64,000 nucleotides of DNA. It comes from Synchiropus splendidus (Eukaryota; Chordata; Actinopteri; Syngnathiformes; Callionymidae). Made by a program: the position numbers and the translations under genes. Position 1 is the stretch's first letter, and each line of letters opens with the position of its first letter. The stretch is from the NCBI RefSeq assembly GCF_027744825.2, contig NC_071349.1, forward strand, positions 20,212,001-20,276,000, read 5' to 3'. A model generated the notes under the pieces. The model did not search any database. It was not told where the DNA came from and saw only the letters and a list, made by a program, of their open reading frames with translations. Positions 15,090-33,572 of the stretch are shown in pieces.

Positions 15090-16461
15090 GTGAGTCACTT
15101 ATTAACCACCTTATCTGGTCCTGGCTTCACCTTCAGCTCTTCAAATCGCTCCTCTGTGCAGACAAGCCGTGTTTGTGAGGCGGGTTGCCTGGTGTGAACA
15201 GCAGGCGCGGGTGTTGTTGCTGTGCTGTTGAGCTAGCTGCGCTACACAGGTGAACTTGTCAGTGAGGAGTTCGACTTGGGACCTGATCGTGGAAACATCT
15301 GCACGTTTCTGCGTCACCACGGAAACACCATTATCGATCACCAGCGCAGCCTGAGCGACTTGTCAAACTCCAGACCAGCGTGTTAAGTGCTACTCTGTGT
15401 GGCTGTTTATGAACAGTCGTCACCTGGAAGCGACGTGTTTATTCAAGTAGTCTGCCGAGTAAATACTGGAGTTGTGCGCCACATATTGATGCTGCCGGCT
15501 CACTCGGCTCCTGAGCTCCAGGTGGTGACCCGATCCGCAGAGGCGAGCCTCCCCGGCATGTCAGGGCTGCTCGCAGCTCAAGCATCGCTTTGGGTGTCTG
15601 GGGTTGAAGGCGTTGCGTTCACGTGTCGTTCAAATGCTTGAATGATGCCAAGAGGTCTTGGTCTGAACCGCTAATGGCTTTGGCAAAGCGAGCGGACGGA
15701 CAGCAGAGAACCGAATACAGACAGGATATAACCGTGAGCAGAACGCGTGTTCGGGTGGTGCCCCACAGAACAGGGATGGATATAGCGATGTCAGAGGCCA
15801 ACATCAGTTGTCATCGCAAGAGAGGCTGCTGATATTCACAAGGAGGACTTCACTTTCGATTTAAACCGGCGTTGTTCCTCTTTGTAAATTCTTATCACTT
15901 AAAAAATGGCAGTGGTGGCGAGATGAAGCTTCTTGAGGCATCCAGAGGACTTGGCTCGACTCATGAGGCGACTCTTCAAGAGGGTCCACTTGCGCTCTGG
16001 CTCCACCAAGTGGACATTAAATATAAGCGTCCGCAAGCATGGACTGGTGTTGCCCTGAGCTTCCAGTAGGATTCTCTTCAACAATGTAAGACATAGATGG
16101 GGGTCAATGCTGTGATGGTGTTTGAGAAGACATGGATAAGATGGACACACACGCGCAGCAAAATTGAATTTCAATTAACTTTATTCAAAGATCGATTTTT
16201 TTTCCAACTGTTTTTGGACTGAGCCTGTTCCTTTGTTCCCTTGACAGAATTTGACAGAAGCTGAAGTGTTCCCAAGCCAAGGGGAAGACTTTCTCTTTTC
16301 TCTCGATGGTTCCATGACAGCAGTGGTCGATAATCGATACACAGCTGCTCACAAAACGCTGAACCTCCGTTGTGCTTCGTGCGGCTTGACTCTGAATGAT
16401 GGAGTTGTGATGCTGACGGCGCCTCTCTCCTGCAGCATGCATCCGTTTGACGTCTGAGTGA

Positions 16462-24207
<7,746 letters not shown>

Positions 24208-24420
24208 AGAGGCCGCCAGGACAAGCGCCAGCTCCCGAACACGTGGCCTGGTGACCGCGGTGACAGACGCGGCTCACACCAGCAGGGGTCAGGCTTTCCC
24301 ACACCAAGTCCGGAACAAGCAAAGTGTCAGTTCACTTGGCGACAACACCAAACATTACATGTCGATAGGAACTTGTTTGACATATCTTGGGGTCATGTGA
24401 CCCGTCAGCTGCCTGTTTCT

Positions 24421-24426
24421 AATAAA
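24421..24426 (+). promoter_or_regulatory. Polyadenylation signal of sec23a
   Basis: An AATAAA hexamer lies 214 bases after the stop codon. Confidence 0.7.
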
Positions 24427-26770
24427 CGTCAGGATTGATGGATTCTGACTTGGGTGGGTGTTGTCATTTGGGTGGTGCGGAGGCAGCTCCTGTTGGTCCA
24501 CTGCTGACCGCCTGCTCGCCCGCCCAGTCAGGTGCAGCCTCCTGCTGAGGTCTCAAAAATGGGGCTGCGACTCACAAGTGAGTCGTGAGAGAGAGTCAGT
24601 GTGTCACGGGAAAATGACCCGGTTTCACCTTATGTGTCCGGAGACAGAGGCGGGTGATACGATGCCATGAAATCATGACCGTGAGAAGGTGTTGAGGAGC
24701 AACCAAGGTGAGGAGATGATCCCATGGACTGGCTGCCATTCTTTCTCTCCACTCTACTGTAGAGTGTGTTGATGCTGATGCTGATCCCTCCCTCAGTCAA
24801 AGCAGCGCTGCTGTGGTGCGCCGCGCTCCTCTGCCCACACACTCACAGCCAAGAAGCCGCTCACAACTTCCAGCTGTTTTTAAAGCTGATGCGCCTCTAA
24901 CTGGACCACACACCTTCACCACAGAACCATGGAGGGAGGGAGGGAGGGAGGGAGCCGCCACCAGGCCAAAGACTGTCTGCAGCGCAGAGCTAACAGAGCT
25001 AACGGCTAACCTGACCTGTCTGACTTCCAAACTGTATTGATGCTCATGGACTGTCAACGTCTGCTCTGGGCTTTAAAAGGTGACTCTGAACAACTAAACG
25101 CACCACAAAATACATGTGAAGAGAGAAAGAATCATTGTTGTTATGAAGCAAGTTCAGGCAGAGAAGCCAAGGATTTGTCTGGAAACTACAGTCACATCAT
25201 GCAAAAGAGAAGTGATCCCATCCAAACAGTGATTTCAAGTCAGTCCACACATCAATGAAGCATGACCTATTTTGCCGCCTCTTTCTGGACACACGGGAAA
25301 CAAACAGCCTGGCAACAGAACAAGCCAGTGTCAGGAGCTGCAGTGTTTCACCAGTGAACAGGGAGTTTCTACAGGACTTGAAGCACCCGTGGCCCCGGCT
25401 CCTGTGGTGCTGTGAACCACGGCTGCCGCGGCTGGAGAAACACTGCCTTACAGTACTTTACACTACCTTACAGTACTGCACACACGGGTCTTGTGGGAGG
25501 AAACCAGAGTTCCCAGATGAGCCTCGTAATGTGTTCCTTGAACTTCTCCTTGAAAACAAAGTAAACTGAGTGAAATGTTGCTGTGGCAACCTGAAACCTC
25601 TGACTGCAGCTCGGTCCTCAGGACCTTCACTTCCTGTCATTCTTTACTCATTTCCTTCAGGAAGCGGGAGTCATCTGAGTCACCGTGGCAACCATCATCT
25701 GTCATCTTCCTCTGTTTGTACAACTTCAGTCAGTCAGTCTGTGTGTGTTTCACCCACCAACCTTATCTGACATGACACCCACCGGAGCGACCGACTGTCC
25801 CGGGGCGGCCTGTGCTGGTTTGTGTGTGTCTGTCAGCCTCTCCACTGTGGAGATTTGGACGTCAGCCGTTCTCCTCCAGCGAGTGGAAGTGGTCACTTCA
25901 CCTCTTCTGAAGTGGAGAGCAGCTCGCCATATCAAGGCCCAGCACACTTCCTGCCTGAGGGATGGGGTGGGGGCGAGGGGCTCGCTACTGTGGACCACAC
26001 ACTTCCAGTGGACGAGTGGGAAGACGACGGAGACACAGCTGTGAAGGAGCCGAGCATCTGAAGGTAAGAGAGGCTTTGAGTCTGGATCATCTGAGTGTGA
26101 CCCAGGAGCCTCTGCTTGCACTGGGTGGATGCTTCTCACCTGCCGCGTGAGGACCGGAGCCTTGGCTCTGGCTCTCCATCGCCGCTTGGCTGGCTGAGGG
26201 AAGGACGGACCGAGTGACTGGGTGAATCGTGTCGTCCACATCTCAGTGGAATCAAGAGGCGTCAGCCGTGTCTCCTCAGGTGGTGGAGACGCAACAACCA
26301 AGCTCCTCTATCAGAGAGCAGAGGTCTCACTTTCATCTAGTTTTGCTGCTCAGAAGGCTTCCACTTTCAGTTTCCTGTCTTCGTCTTACTGAAATACTTG
26401 GCTCGCCACATCAGGGAACACATTCAGGCCGATGTTATACTGACATGGATTCAGGTCTCCACGGCACAATCTGGGGCAAAAAACCCTCAGAGTCAGAGAT
26501 CCCAGCGCCAGTTTGTGCCCTGCCAGTGTGGAACTCCTCCCTACAGCTCCCATGGGAGGAGACACTTTCACCGGTGGAATATATGTTCAAAAACTGTTGC
26601 GAGTCATAGAGGAGTCAAACATCAGGGTGAGTTGGATAAGAACTGATGAATGATGATGAATAACATGAGATTTAAGTCGTCACTGTATGAGAGATTTTTA
26701 AAAAATCCTGAAATTTAAGGAACATTTTGGCACCTGAAGTACATTTTGATTTGAAGAAACGCATCACAGC
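24427..26770. other. Intergenic between sec23a and clec14a
   Basis: No exon recognised on either strand. A (GGGA)n run lies at about 24930-24952. Open frames are short and without domains. The stretch at 25380-25500 has palindromic, CACTGCCTTACAGTAC-type repetition but no identifiable family. Confidence 0.5.
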
Positions 26771-27430
26771 AGGCTTGGGCAAAGTGCGGCCCGGGGGCCA
26801 GATGTGGCCGTTTGACTGGGGTTTTGCGGCCGTCATGAGGTCAGACTAAAACTATACCACTGTCAAGTCGTCATTTTCTGTCACGTTTCTTCTTTAGCCA
26901 GAACTGGTTCAACGGTAAACCCAACACATTCATGACTACATTTTTGCTTCTCCTTTTCGACTGTTATTTTAGTATTTTCCTCAAAATTCGTCAAAGAAAA
27001 TTCCAAATATATTTTGAAATAAATTGCCTTTTCATCTCTGATGTTTGGTCCATAGTTTTGTTTCCATTCAAATAAAATGCAGGTACAATTATTTTGTATA
27101 GGCTTCACGCCAGATTTACGCTCTTAATGTCCTGAATCTTTTGTGGTTGATTTCGTCTTCGTGACTCAAGACTTTTTTCCGCCTTCCTTTTGCCAGTTTT
27201 GTGAGGACAGCAGTCACAGTTTAGAATGTGGCCCGTTGAACTGCCAACAGTGAGTCATCTCCTGTGTGAGAACGTGAGGGGGGTGAAAGCCACGGCTGGT
27301 GGGCCACATTAGGTCCCAGATCAAATACTTTATGGCCCATGTGATAATGTCACCAAAGGCCTGCCATTCACAAGCACTGCAAGTCTCATAATGCACGGCA
27401 ACAACTGAGGCTTTCTGGGTCATGGGTCGG
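26771..27430. mobile_element. Degraded hAT-like non-autonomous element
   Basis: GGGCAAAGTGCGGCCCGGGGGCCA at one end is the hallmark of hAT-type short elements common in vertebrates. Near the other end, GCACTGCAAGTCTCATAATGCAC with GGCAACAACTG matches, in reverse orientation, a segment at 45240-45265. No transposase frame is visible. The boundaries are approximate. Confidence 0.45.
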
Positions 27431-27503
27431 GTCGGCAGTGCCCGTCCTCCAGAGGGAGTCGCTTCATGCTAGTAAAGGTCCATTTCTGTTTTTATCATCA
27501 GCC

Positions 27504-28715
27504 ATGATGGACCTGTGGCTCTGCTTCTGCTGGACCAGCCTCCTCCTCCGCCGAGCCTGGTCCGCTCCAGAACCGGCGCCTCGGTACCACCTGCAGCCCG
27601 CGGAGTTGCCCTTCCACCAGGCCAACGCCGCCTGCTCCAACGGCTCCCTCACCACGCTGCGCAGCGAGCGGGAGGCGCAGCAGGTCCTGCAGCTGCTGCC
27701 CGCAGCCGGGCCGGGTCACAGGACGGTGTTCTGGGTCGGGCTGGAGAAGGTCAAGTTGGAGTGCGTGATCCGGGCACTGCCTCTGCGAGGCTTCAAGTGG
27801 GTCGCCGACGGCAGCGAGGAGACGCAGGTGAGCCGCTGGCTGGAGGAACCCAAGGACACCTGCACGCGACAGTGCGCCGCGCTGGCGCTGGACGGGAGCC
27901 GCTGGGGGCTGGTGCCCGCCTCCTGCAGGAGCCGCCACCAGTACATCTGCAAGCTGGAGGGCACTCAGCAGCTGGAGCTGGGCGAGCAGACGCCCGGCGT
28001 GCCGACGCCAGGTGAGCAGACGCCTGGCGGGAAGACGCACGGCGAGCAGATGACGGCGGCACCGGGAGCAGAACCCACCCGTGTCGGGAGAGTCCAGCCT
28101 GGGAGCAGCCCGGAGCCACCTGCAGCGTCACCCGGGCCCCGGCTCACCAGCCCGGAGGAACCAGAAGCATCGACGGCTCTCACCCTGAGCGAGCCGGAGC
28201 TCCAGCTGGAGCCCTCCGGCCCGAGGGCGGCGCCAGGCTCCCGCGCCTGCTCCACCCCGGAGGTGAGGCGCACGCGCTCCCTGAGCCTGGACCCGCAGGA
28301 CGTCAACAGGGTGCTGCTGGAGTGCTGGTCCGGCGTCACCCTGCTGCTGGTGTGCTCGGGTCGCCCGGCCGCCTGGCGCCTGCTGGACAACTCCACTGTG
28401 GACGGCGCCACCGTCTGCCAGCGCTGCTCGCCGGCCTTCCAGGGGAAGTGCCGCCACTCCTGCCGGGACCTGAACGGGACCTGTGTGTGTCTGGACCAGG
28501 ACGGCCACGCTCACCAGGAGGCCTGGCTGAAGTGCTCGTCCGCCGGCGAGCAGAGCTGGATCACCCGGATCCTGCTCCCCGCGCTGCTGGCGGCGCTGCT
28601 TCTGGTGGTGCTGCTGGTCGTCGTGGTGACGGTCAGGTGTTGCCTGAAGCGGCGTGCCAGGAGGCGGGCCACGGAGAAGGGCACTTTTGAAACAGCCAAT
28701 GAGACGGCAGCGTGA
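27504..28715 (+). CDS. clec14a: C-type lectin domain family 14 member A
   Basis: Type I membrane protein of endothelial cells, in the family of thrombomodulin, CD93 and CD248, with roles in vessel sprouting and adhesion. A single open exon gives 403 residues, as expected for this intronless gene. There is a signal peptide (about 1-20, hydrophobic WLCFCWTSLLL), a C-type lectin domain (about 25-153, with FWVGLE and ending HQYICKLEG) and a long Pro/Gly/Glu-rich linker with TPG repeats. An EGF-like module (about 305-329, CSPAFQGKCRHSC), one transmembrane helix (about 353-377) and a short basic tail follow. ATGATG at 27504 offers two starts three bases apart; upstream codons in frame lack a signal sequence. 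Its position between sec23a and foxa1 matches human 14q21, which supports the name over CD93. Confidence 0.88.
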   Translation: MMDLWLCFCWTSLLLRRAWSAPEPAPRYHLQPAELPFHQANAACSNGSLTTLRSEREAQQVLQLLPAAGPGHRTVFWVGLEKVKLECVIRALPLRGFKWVADGSEETQVSRWLEEPKDTCTRQCAALALDGSRWGLVPASCRSRHQYICKLEGTQQLELGEQTPGVPTPGEQTPGGKTHGEQMTAAPGAEPTRVGRVQPGSSPEPPAASPGPRLTSPEEPEASTALTLSEPELQLEPSGPRAAPGSRACSTPEVRRTRSLSLDPQDVNRVLLECWSGVTLLLVCSGRPAAWRLLDNSTVDGATVCQRCSPAFQGKCRHSCRDLNGTCVCLDQDGHAHQEAWLKCSSAGEQSWITRILLPALLAALLLVVLLVVVVTVRCCLKRRARRRATEKGTFETANETAA

Positions 28716-28862
28716 GGCCACGTCACAAGGAAGGGGGCGTGGCCTCTCCGGGTGGAGAGTAGAAAAACAACAATCGGTCATTTTTAGGATTCATATTGGA
28801 GAAGCATCAATCTGTAGTTTTTCTGTATTTCAAAATTATTTATAAGGCCGACTGGTTGGTTG

Positions 28863-28868
28863 AATAAA
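28863..28868 (+). promoter_or_regulatory. Polyadenylation signal of clec14a
   Basis: An AATAAA hexamer lies about 150 bases after the stop codon. Confidence 0.65.
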
Positions 28869-29617
28869 AAATGAATCATTTCTCGTCAGTCTTCACTTTT
28901 GACAAATCTTTTTGGAAATGTTTGGAGGAGCGGGTGGAGTGGGGTGGGGGGGTGGGGGGCGTTGTTTTGGACCGCTGTTTCCGTCATCATAGTCGATCAT
29001 TCACGGAAGATAACTGATCAGATTCATGTGAAGATTAAACAATACAAATCTAAAAATCCTTGTTTGGAGGTACTGTGTTATTCAGAGGAATAAACAGAAA
29101 CAAACTGTTGGAAACGAAACGAAAAACCCAATGAAAATGCGACATAATGTTTCGACATGAAGGTCCAACAGTGACAAGGTCACTCAACTTGTCCTCTCTC
29201 CGCGTTGCTATTGTTTTCTGTTTCATGGAGCGGAGCGCGCAGCCAACACATTTCTCTGGCGCGTGTTCAACATCCGCTCCCTGCTGCCGCGCCAGGTGTT
29301 TACAGGCAGAGGAGACACGCTGGAGTCAGTCCGCAGGAAGCGGCTGACGTCACAGCAGGGTTGGAACCGAGCGGCCCTGGAATGAACCCCCGTCTGGAAG
29401 GTGAGCCGGGGTCGAGTGGCACCTGAGCGGCGCGCTGTCTGCCAGGTGAGTCCGTCACGGAGGCGGCCGGAGCTTTTAATGTGACAGAGGGAGGATTTAC
29501 AGTCGTGACTCACCACCTGCACCAAGAGGAGCCGTAAATCACAGTGACGTCATCACTTCCTGGGTGAGCTGGAGGCCAGCACGCACAGACGCCAGTGAAA
29601 TGTCGACCACATGTACA

Positions 29618-29675
<58 letters not shown>

Positions 29676-30400
29676 GTTATTATTATTATTATTATTAGCA
29701 TTATTATTGTTATTATTATTATTATTGTTATGTTTTGTTGGTTGCTGCAGGTTGTTCCACAGCGCCTTCCTCGTTGTTGGGACATCTTCATGCACAAGCA
29801 CCTGCCATGGGAGATACATGTTTTCATTTATAACGAATAACCGTGCGTCAATGACTGAGGCTTCTCACCGGCCGAGGCCACTTCCTGGTCACTTCCTGGT
29901 CTGGGGACGACACGTTTCTCGTTGTTGGACATTCGATCAAAAACGTCATCTTATGCAATAAATGTTTGACGTGTGGTAAAAAGTGCCGCCGAATCCCTTA
30001 TTTGACATTTGATTGTGAAAAAAAACAGTAAAACTCCAATCGCGAACAGCGCATCCTGTGCTGCATTCAAGGCCAGTCTGTACGAAGCCTCAGAACGTCC
30101 ATGTGGCGGTGACTTCCTTTCAGTTGTGTGTATTTTTGTAGGTGAATATGAATTTTCCTGACGTGCTTTTAATTTATACATCGATCATCTGTGTGTCTTG
30201 ACTCTGTTCTTTTCTTTCTTTCGCTTTCCCTGCTTTTTCGTTTGAATGTGTTTGTGAGATGCGGAAACTAACGAGTCAAAGTCCATAACATCTCGCGGCC
30301 CTCCAGAGGACAGGTGGGACCCGCGCGCGGGCCTCGGCCCAGCGCTTGAGAACACCAGGAGCAGAGTGGCTCAGAGCCGGACTGGATCAGAGAGTGGAGG
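28869..30400. other. Intergenic between clec14a and foxa1
   Basis: No coding exon recognised. It contains G-rich sequence near 28940-28965, an (ATT)n array and, towards the right, CpG-rich sequence leading into the foxa1 promoter. Confidence 0.6.
29619..29730. repeat. (ATT)n microsatellite
   Basis: About 37 imperfect ATT units with a few GTT and GCA interruptions. It gives long spurious Ile, Leu or Asn runs in translation. Confidence 0.97.
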
Positions 30401-30639
30401 AGGCGAGGATGTGGTGACGGATCAAGCAGGAGGAGTGTTTGAGGAGGAGGAGGAGGAGTGTGTCTCATCATCATCATCATCATCATCATCATCACCATCA
30501 TCACCTCCTCATCAGGCGCGCGGCTCCTCCCGCTCACTCCGCTCCGCGTGGCTCCTCCGCCGGACGGGTTTCTCTCAGACGTCACGCACGCGACCGCCTC
30601 GGTACCGGCAGCGGTGGTTCCGGGCTGCGGCGTCGGGTC
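30400..30639 (+). promoter_or_regulatory. foxa1 5' region with (CAT)n and a mini upstream frame
   Basis: GC-rich sequence upstream of the foxa1 start, with a GGA-rich stretch and a (CAT)n run at about 30465-30505. ATG TGG TGA at 30409-30417 would be a two-codon upstream open reading frame if it lies inside the transcript. The transcription start is not resolved. Confidence 0.45.
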
Positions 30640-31432
30640 ATGCTGGGGGCGGTGAAGATGGAGGGACACGAGGCTCCGGACTGGAGCGGATACTACAGCG
30701 AGGAGGTCGGTCACTCCGCCGAATGTTACCGAGCGCAGCCGAGTCGCGATAGTCGACGGACGGAAAAGTTTTCTTCACCACTTGAACTGTAAATCGCGTC
30801 GAACCTTTTCACGGGAGCTGTTTATTGGCATGAAACACCGGCAAACATCAGGCTGTTTGAAGTCTTCTGTCGCGCAGCACCGGAGCTCGGTATAAACGCG
30901 AATCACTGACGGTTTCTAGCTCCAGACAGCGATGCCGCGCACGTCTCTACTCTGTGACCGAGTGCACTGAGGCTGCGGTGGCACGCGAGCTTTCACCGAG
31001 GCGGACGGAATTTGTTCCAACAACGGAGTCGATCTTGTTGCGTTAAAACTCTACTTTTACGGGCGATTTACGAGCCGGGGCCGAACATTCTCTATTTGAA
31101 TTGTTGCAAAAAAAAAAAAAAAACGACCCTCCGTTTGTGTCTCAAATTTAGAGATAAAAATGTAGATGTAAAAATCCTCGTGCACTGACGTCCGTATTTT
31201 TCCTATAAAGAATATTTATCCCGGCAATGAAAAGCGAATGTTATGTCCGTCAAAATTAAATATTAATACATATAAATGAAAGAGACGCTGGTAATTTGAT
31301 AAATAATATTTTGGAATCGGAATTTTGTATCACAAAATCAGAGACCCATAAAATTCCATTTTAACAGTGTCAATATTCAAAATATTCGTTTTATTGACAG
31401 ACATAGCAACGAGTCCGTTAGTAGTAACATAT

Positions 31433-31479
<47 letters not shown>

Positions 31480-32812
31480 AAGTCTAGATTATTCAAAGCC
31501 TGTGTTTAAAAACGGTGGAATAAATCCAATAGAATTATTGAACAGATTAAATATGATTTGAGAGTCATTTATTTCAATGAAAATCTTATATGAACTGGAG
31601 CCACAAATCTCCCGTGTGACGGTCAGCGTGAGTCGAGTGAGGTCAGAGGTCAGCCTGCCAGCGTCAGGGACGTGAGAGCTTGATCTTGACTGTGCACAGG
31701 TTTGTGATGTATGTTTGTGATGGGCTCTCTTGCAGGTCTACTCGCCCATGACAGGAGCAGGGATGGGCTCCGGCCTGGGGATGGGCTCCATGTCCGGCTA
31801 CCTGCCCGGCGGCGCCGCCGCCGCCTCCTCCGGCTCCTTCAACATGTCCTACGGCGGCAGCGGCCTGAGCCCCGCCCCGGTGGCCGGGATGGGCGGCTCG
31901 GCCCCGGTGACCATGTCGGGCCCCATGGGCGGGGCCCTCAGCCCGTCCGGCATGTCCTCACAGCAGAGCTCCGTGGGCCTGAACCCCTACTGCAGCATGA
32001 GCCCCACCATCAGTCCCAACATGGGCTGCTACGGCGGCGGCGGCGGTGGCGGCGGGCTGAGCCGCGGCCGGGACAGCAAGGGCTTCCGGCGGAGCTACCC
32101 TCACGCCAAGCCGCCGTACTCCTACATCTCGCTCATCACCATGGCCATCCAGCAGGCGCCCAGCAAGATGCTGACGCTGAGCGAGATCTACCAGTGGATC
32201 ATGGACCTCTTCCCTTACTACCGGCAGAACCAGCAGCGCTGGCAGAACTCCATCCGCCACTCGCTCTCCTTCAACGACTGCTTCGTCAAGGTCTCCCGCT
32301 CGCCAGACAAGCCGGGCAAGGGCTCCTACTGGACCCTGCACCCGGACTCGGGCAACATGTTCGAGAACGGCTGCTACCTGCGGCGCCAGAAGAGGTTCAA
32401 GTGCGAGAAGAAGCTGTGCGGCGGGAAGCTGGAGGGCCGCAAGGAGGCGGGCGGCTCCTCTCCCCCCGGGGACTCGGCCAAGCCGCGGCCGGACTCGCCC
32501 TCGGGCCTGGAGCTCAAGGTGGCCGGCTCCCACCTGCTGTCCTCCCTGGTGCTGCCCGCGCACCCCATGTCCCAGGAGGCCCAGCTGCAGCTGAAGGACC
32601 CCCACTACTCCTTCAACCACCCCTTCTCCATCAACAACCTGATGTCCTCCTCGGAGCAGCAGCACAAGCTGGAGCTGAAGGCCTACGAGGCGCTGCAGTA
32701 CTCCTCCTACGGCGCGGCCGGGGCCCCGGCGCTGGGGGCCCGGACCATGGAGCACCTGGAGACCTCCTACTACCAAGGGGTCTACCCCAGGCCGCTGCTC
32801 AACCCCTCCTAG
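30640..32812 (+). CDS. foxa1: Forkhead box A1 transcription factor (HNF3-alpha)
   Basis: Pioneer transcription factor that opens chromatin in endoderm, floor plate and other tissues. Two coding exons, 30640-30705 and 31736-32812, give 380 residues. Exon 1 encodes [15 protein letters not shown], the conserved FOXA N-terminus. The forkhead DNA-binding domain runs from about residue 145 ([16 protein letters not shown]) to 240, with the recognition helix [22 protein letters not shown] and a Gly/Met/Ser-rich segment precede it. Conserved region II ([16 protein letters not shown], about 311) and the C-terminal [12 protein letters not shown] follow. The start MLG.VKMEGHE and the neighbour mipol1 support foxa1 over foxa2. 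The second exon is very GC-rich, which produces long antisense open frames that are not genes. Confidence 0.95.
30706..31735 (+). other. foxa1 intron, AT-rich with a (TA)n run
   Basis: A 1.03-kb intron. The left part is CpG-rich. From about 31100 it is strongly AT-rich, with homeodomain-like TAAT cores, and a (TA)20 run occupies 31436-31475. Possibly regulatory; nothing coding. Confidence 0.6.
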
Positions 32813-33326
32813 CTGCCGGAGCCTGCTGCCTGCATGGACTGCATTCACTCATTCACACGCAGCACGCCGGGTCAAAGGTCGCGCAGAGGTCACAGCAGGT
32901 ACAAACCCTCACGCCGGCAGGAGCTTCCCAACTACATTTGACAAACGATAAACAAATCGCGACGATGAACACGTGAACGCGCTGAGGTCAAGAGAGCCGG
33001 GTCGCGCAGAAGCGCCATCACTAGATCAGACGGAAGCGACCGCGGTGTCGGTGGCGGGAACAGTAGACGAACCGAGGCTTTCACTCGCGCACGACCTTCA
33101 CCTGGACTGTGACTCCAAATATGGCGCGTTCTCCCACGACCTCGCCGCTTTATTGCCGACCTCGGGTCACGACCTCCAACCCCCCTCGTCAAAGGTCTCA
33201 ATGCAGAGACAAGAAGTCAAGAGTTTCTGCCGCGTTTTTACTCCGAACTTTTGAGCACGACGAGCGCACGCGCGACCCTAATAAATCAAGTAATAAGGGA
33301 TGGTCGTCGGCGGCGGCGGCCGCCGC

Positions 33327-33395
<69 letters not shown>

Positions 33396-33572
33396 CGGAA
33401 GCCGGTGCGCGTGTCTGTGTGCGAGCGCGTGTGCGAGGCCTCTGCATGTCGGAGCGGAATCACGTGACGACCGTCCCTCCCGTCTGCATGACTGCGGCCG
33501 ACCGGAAGCGTCTCTGCTGTGTTTGTTTCCTGCATGTTTTAATTTATTCTGTTTATTCTGTTTTCAAATAAA
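32813..33572 (+). other. foxa1 3' untranslated region
   Basis: Sequence after the foxa1 stop, ending with an AATAAA at 33567-33572 as probable polyadenylation signal. It contains CGG/CAT repeats at 33306-33394. The polyadenylation call rests on the hexamer alone. Confidence 0.5.
33327..33394. repeat. (CAT)n microsatellite preceded by (CGG)n
   Basis: About 22 CAT/ATC units with one CTC interruption, directly after a short CGG/CCG run. Translations give Ser, Met or Ile runs that are not genes. Confidence 0.95.

Noticed and set aside
27498..28781. Several long minus-strand frames across clec14a
   Set aside because: They are antisense shadows of a GC-rich exon, without domains.
29553..29840. 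Long open frames of Ile, Leu or Asn on both strands
   Set aside because: They are translations of the ATT microsatellite, with no start context or splice support.
31958..32848. A 296-codon minus-strand frame across foxa1
   Set aside because: It is antisense to the GC-rich foxa1 exon, where stop codons are rare; the plus frame carries the forkhead domain.
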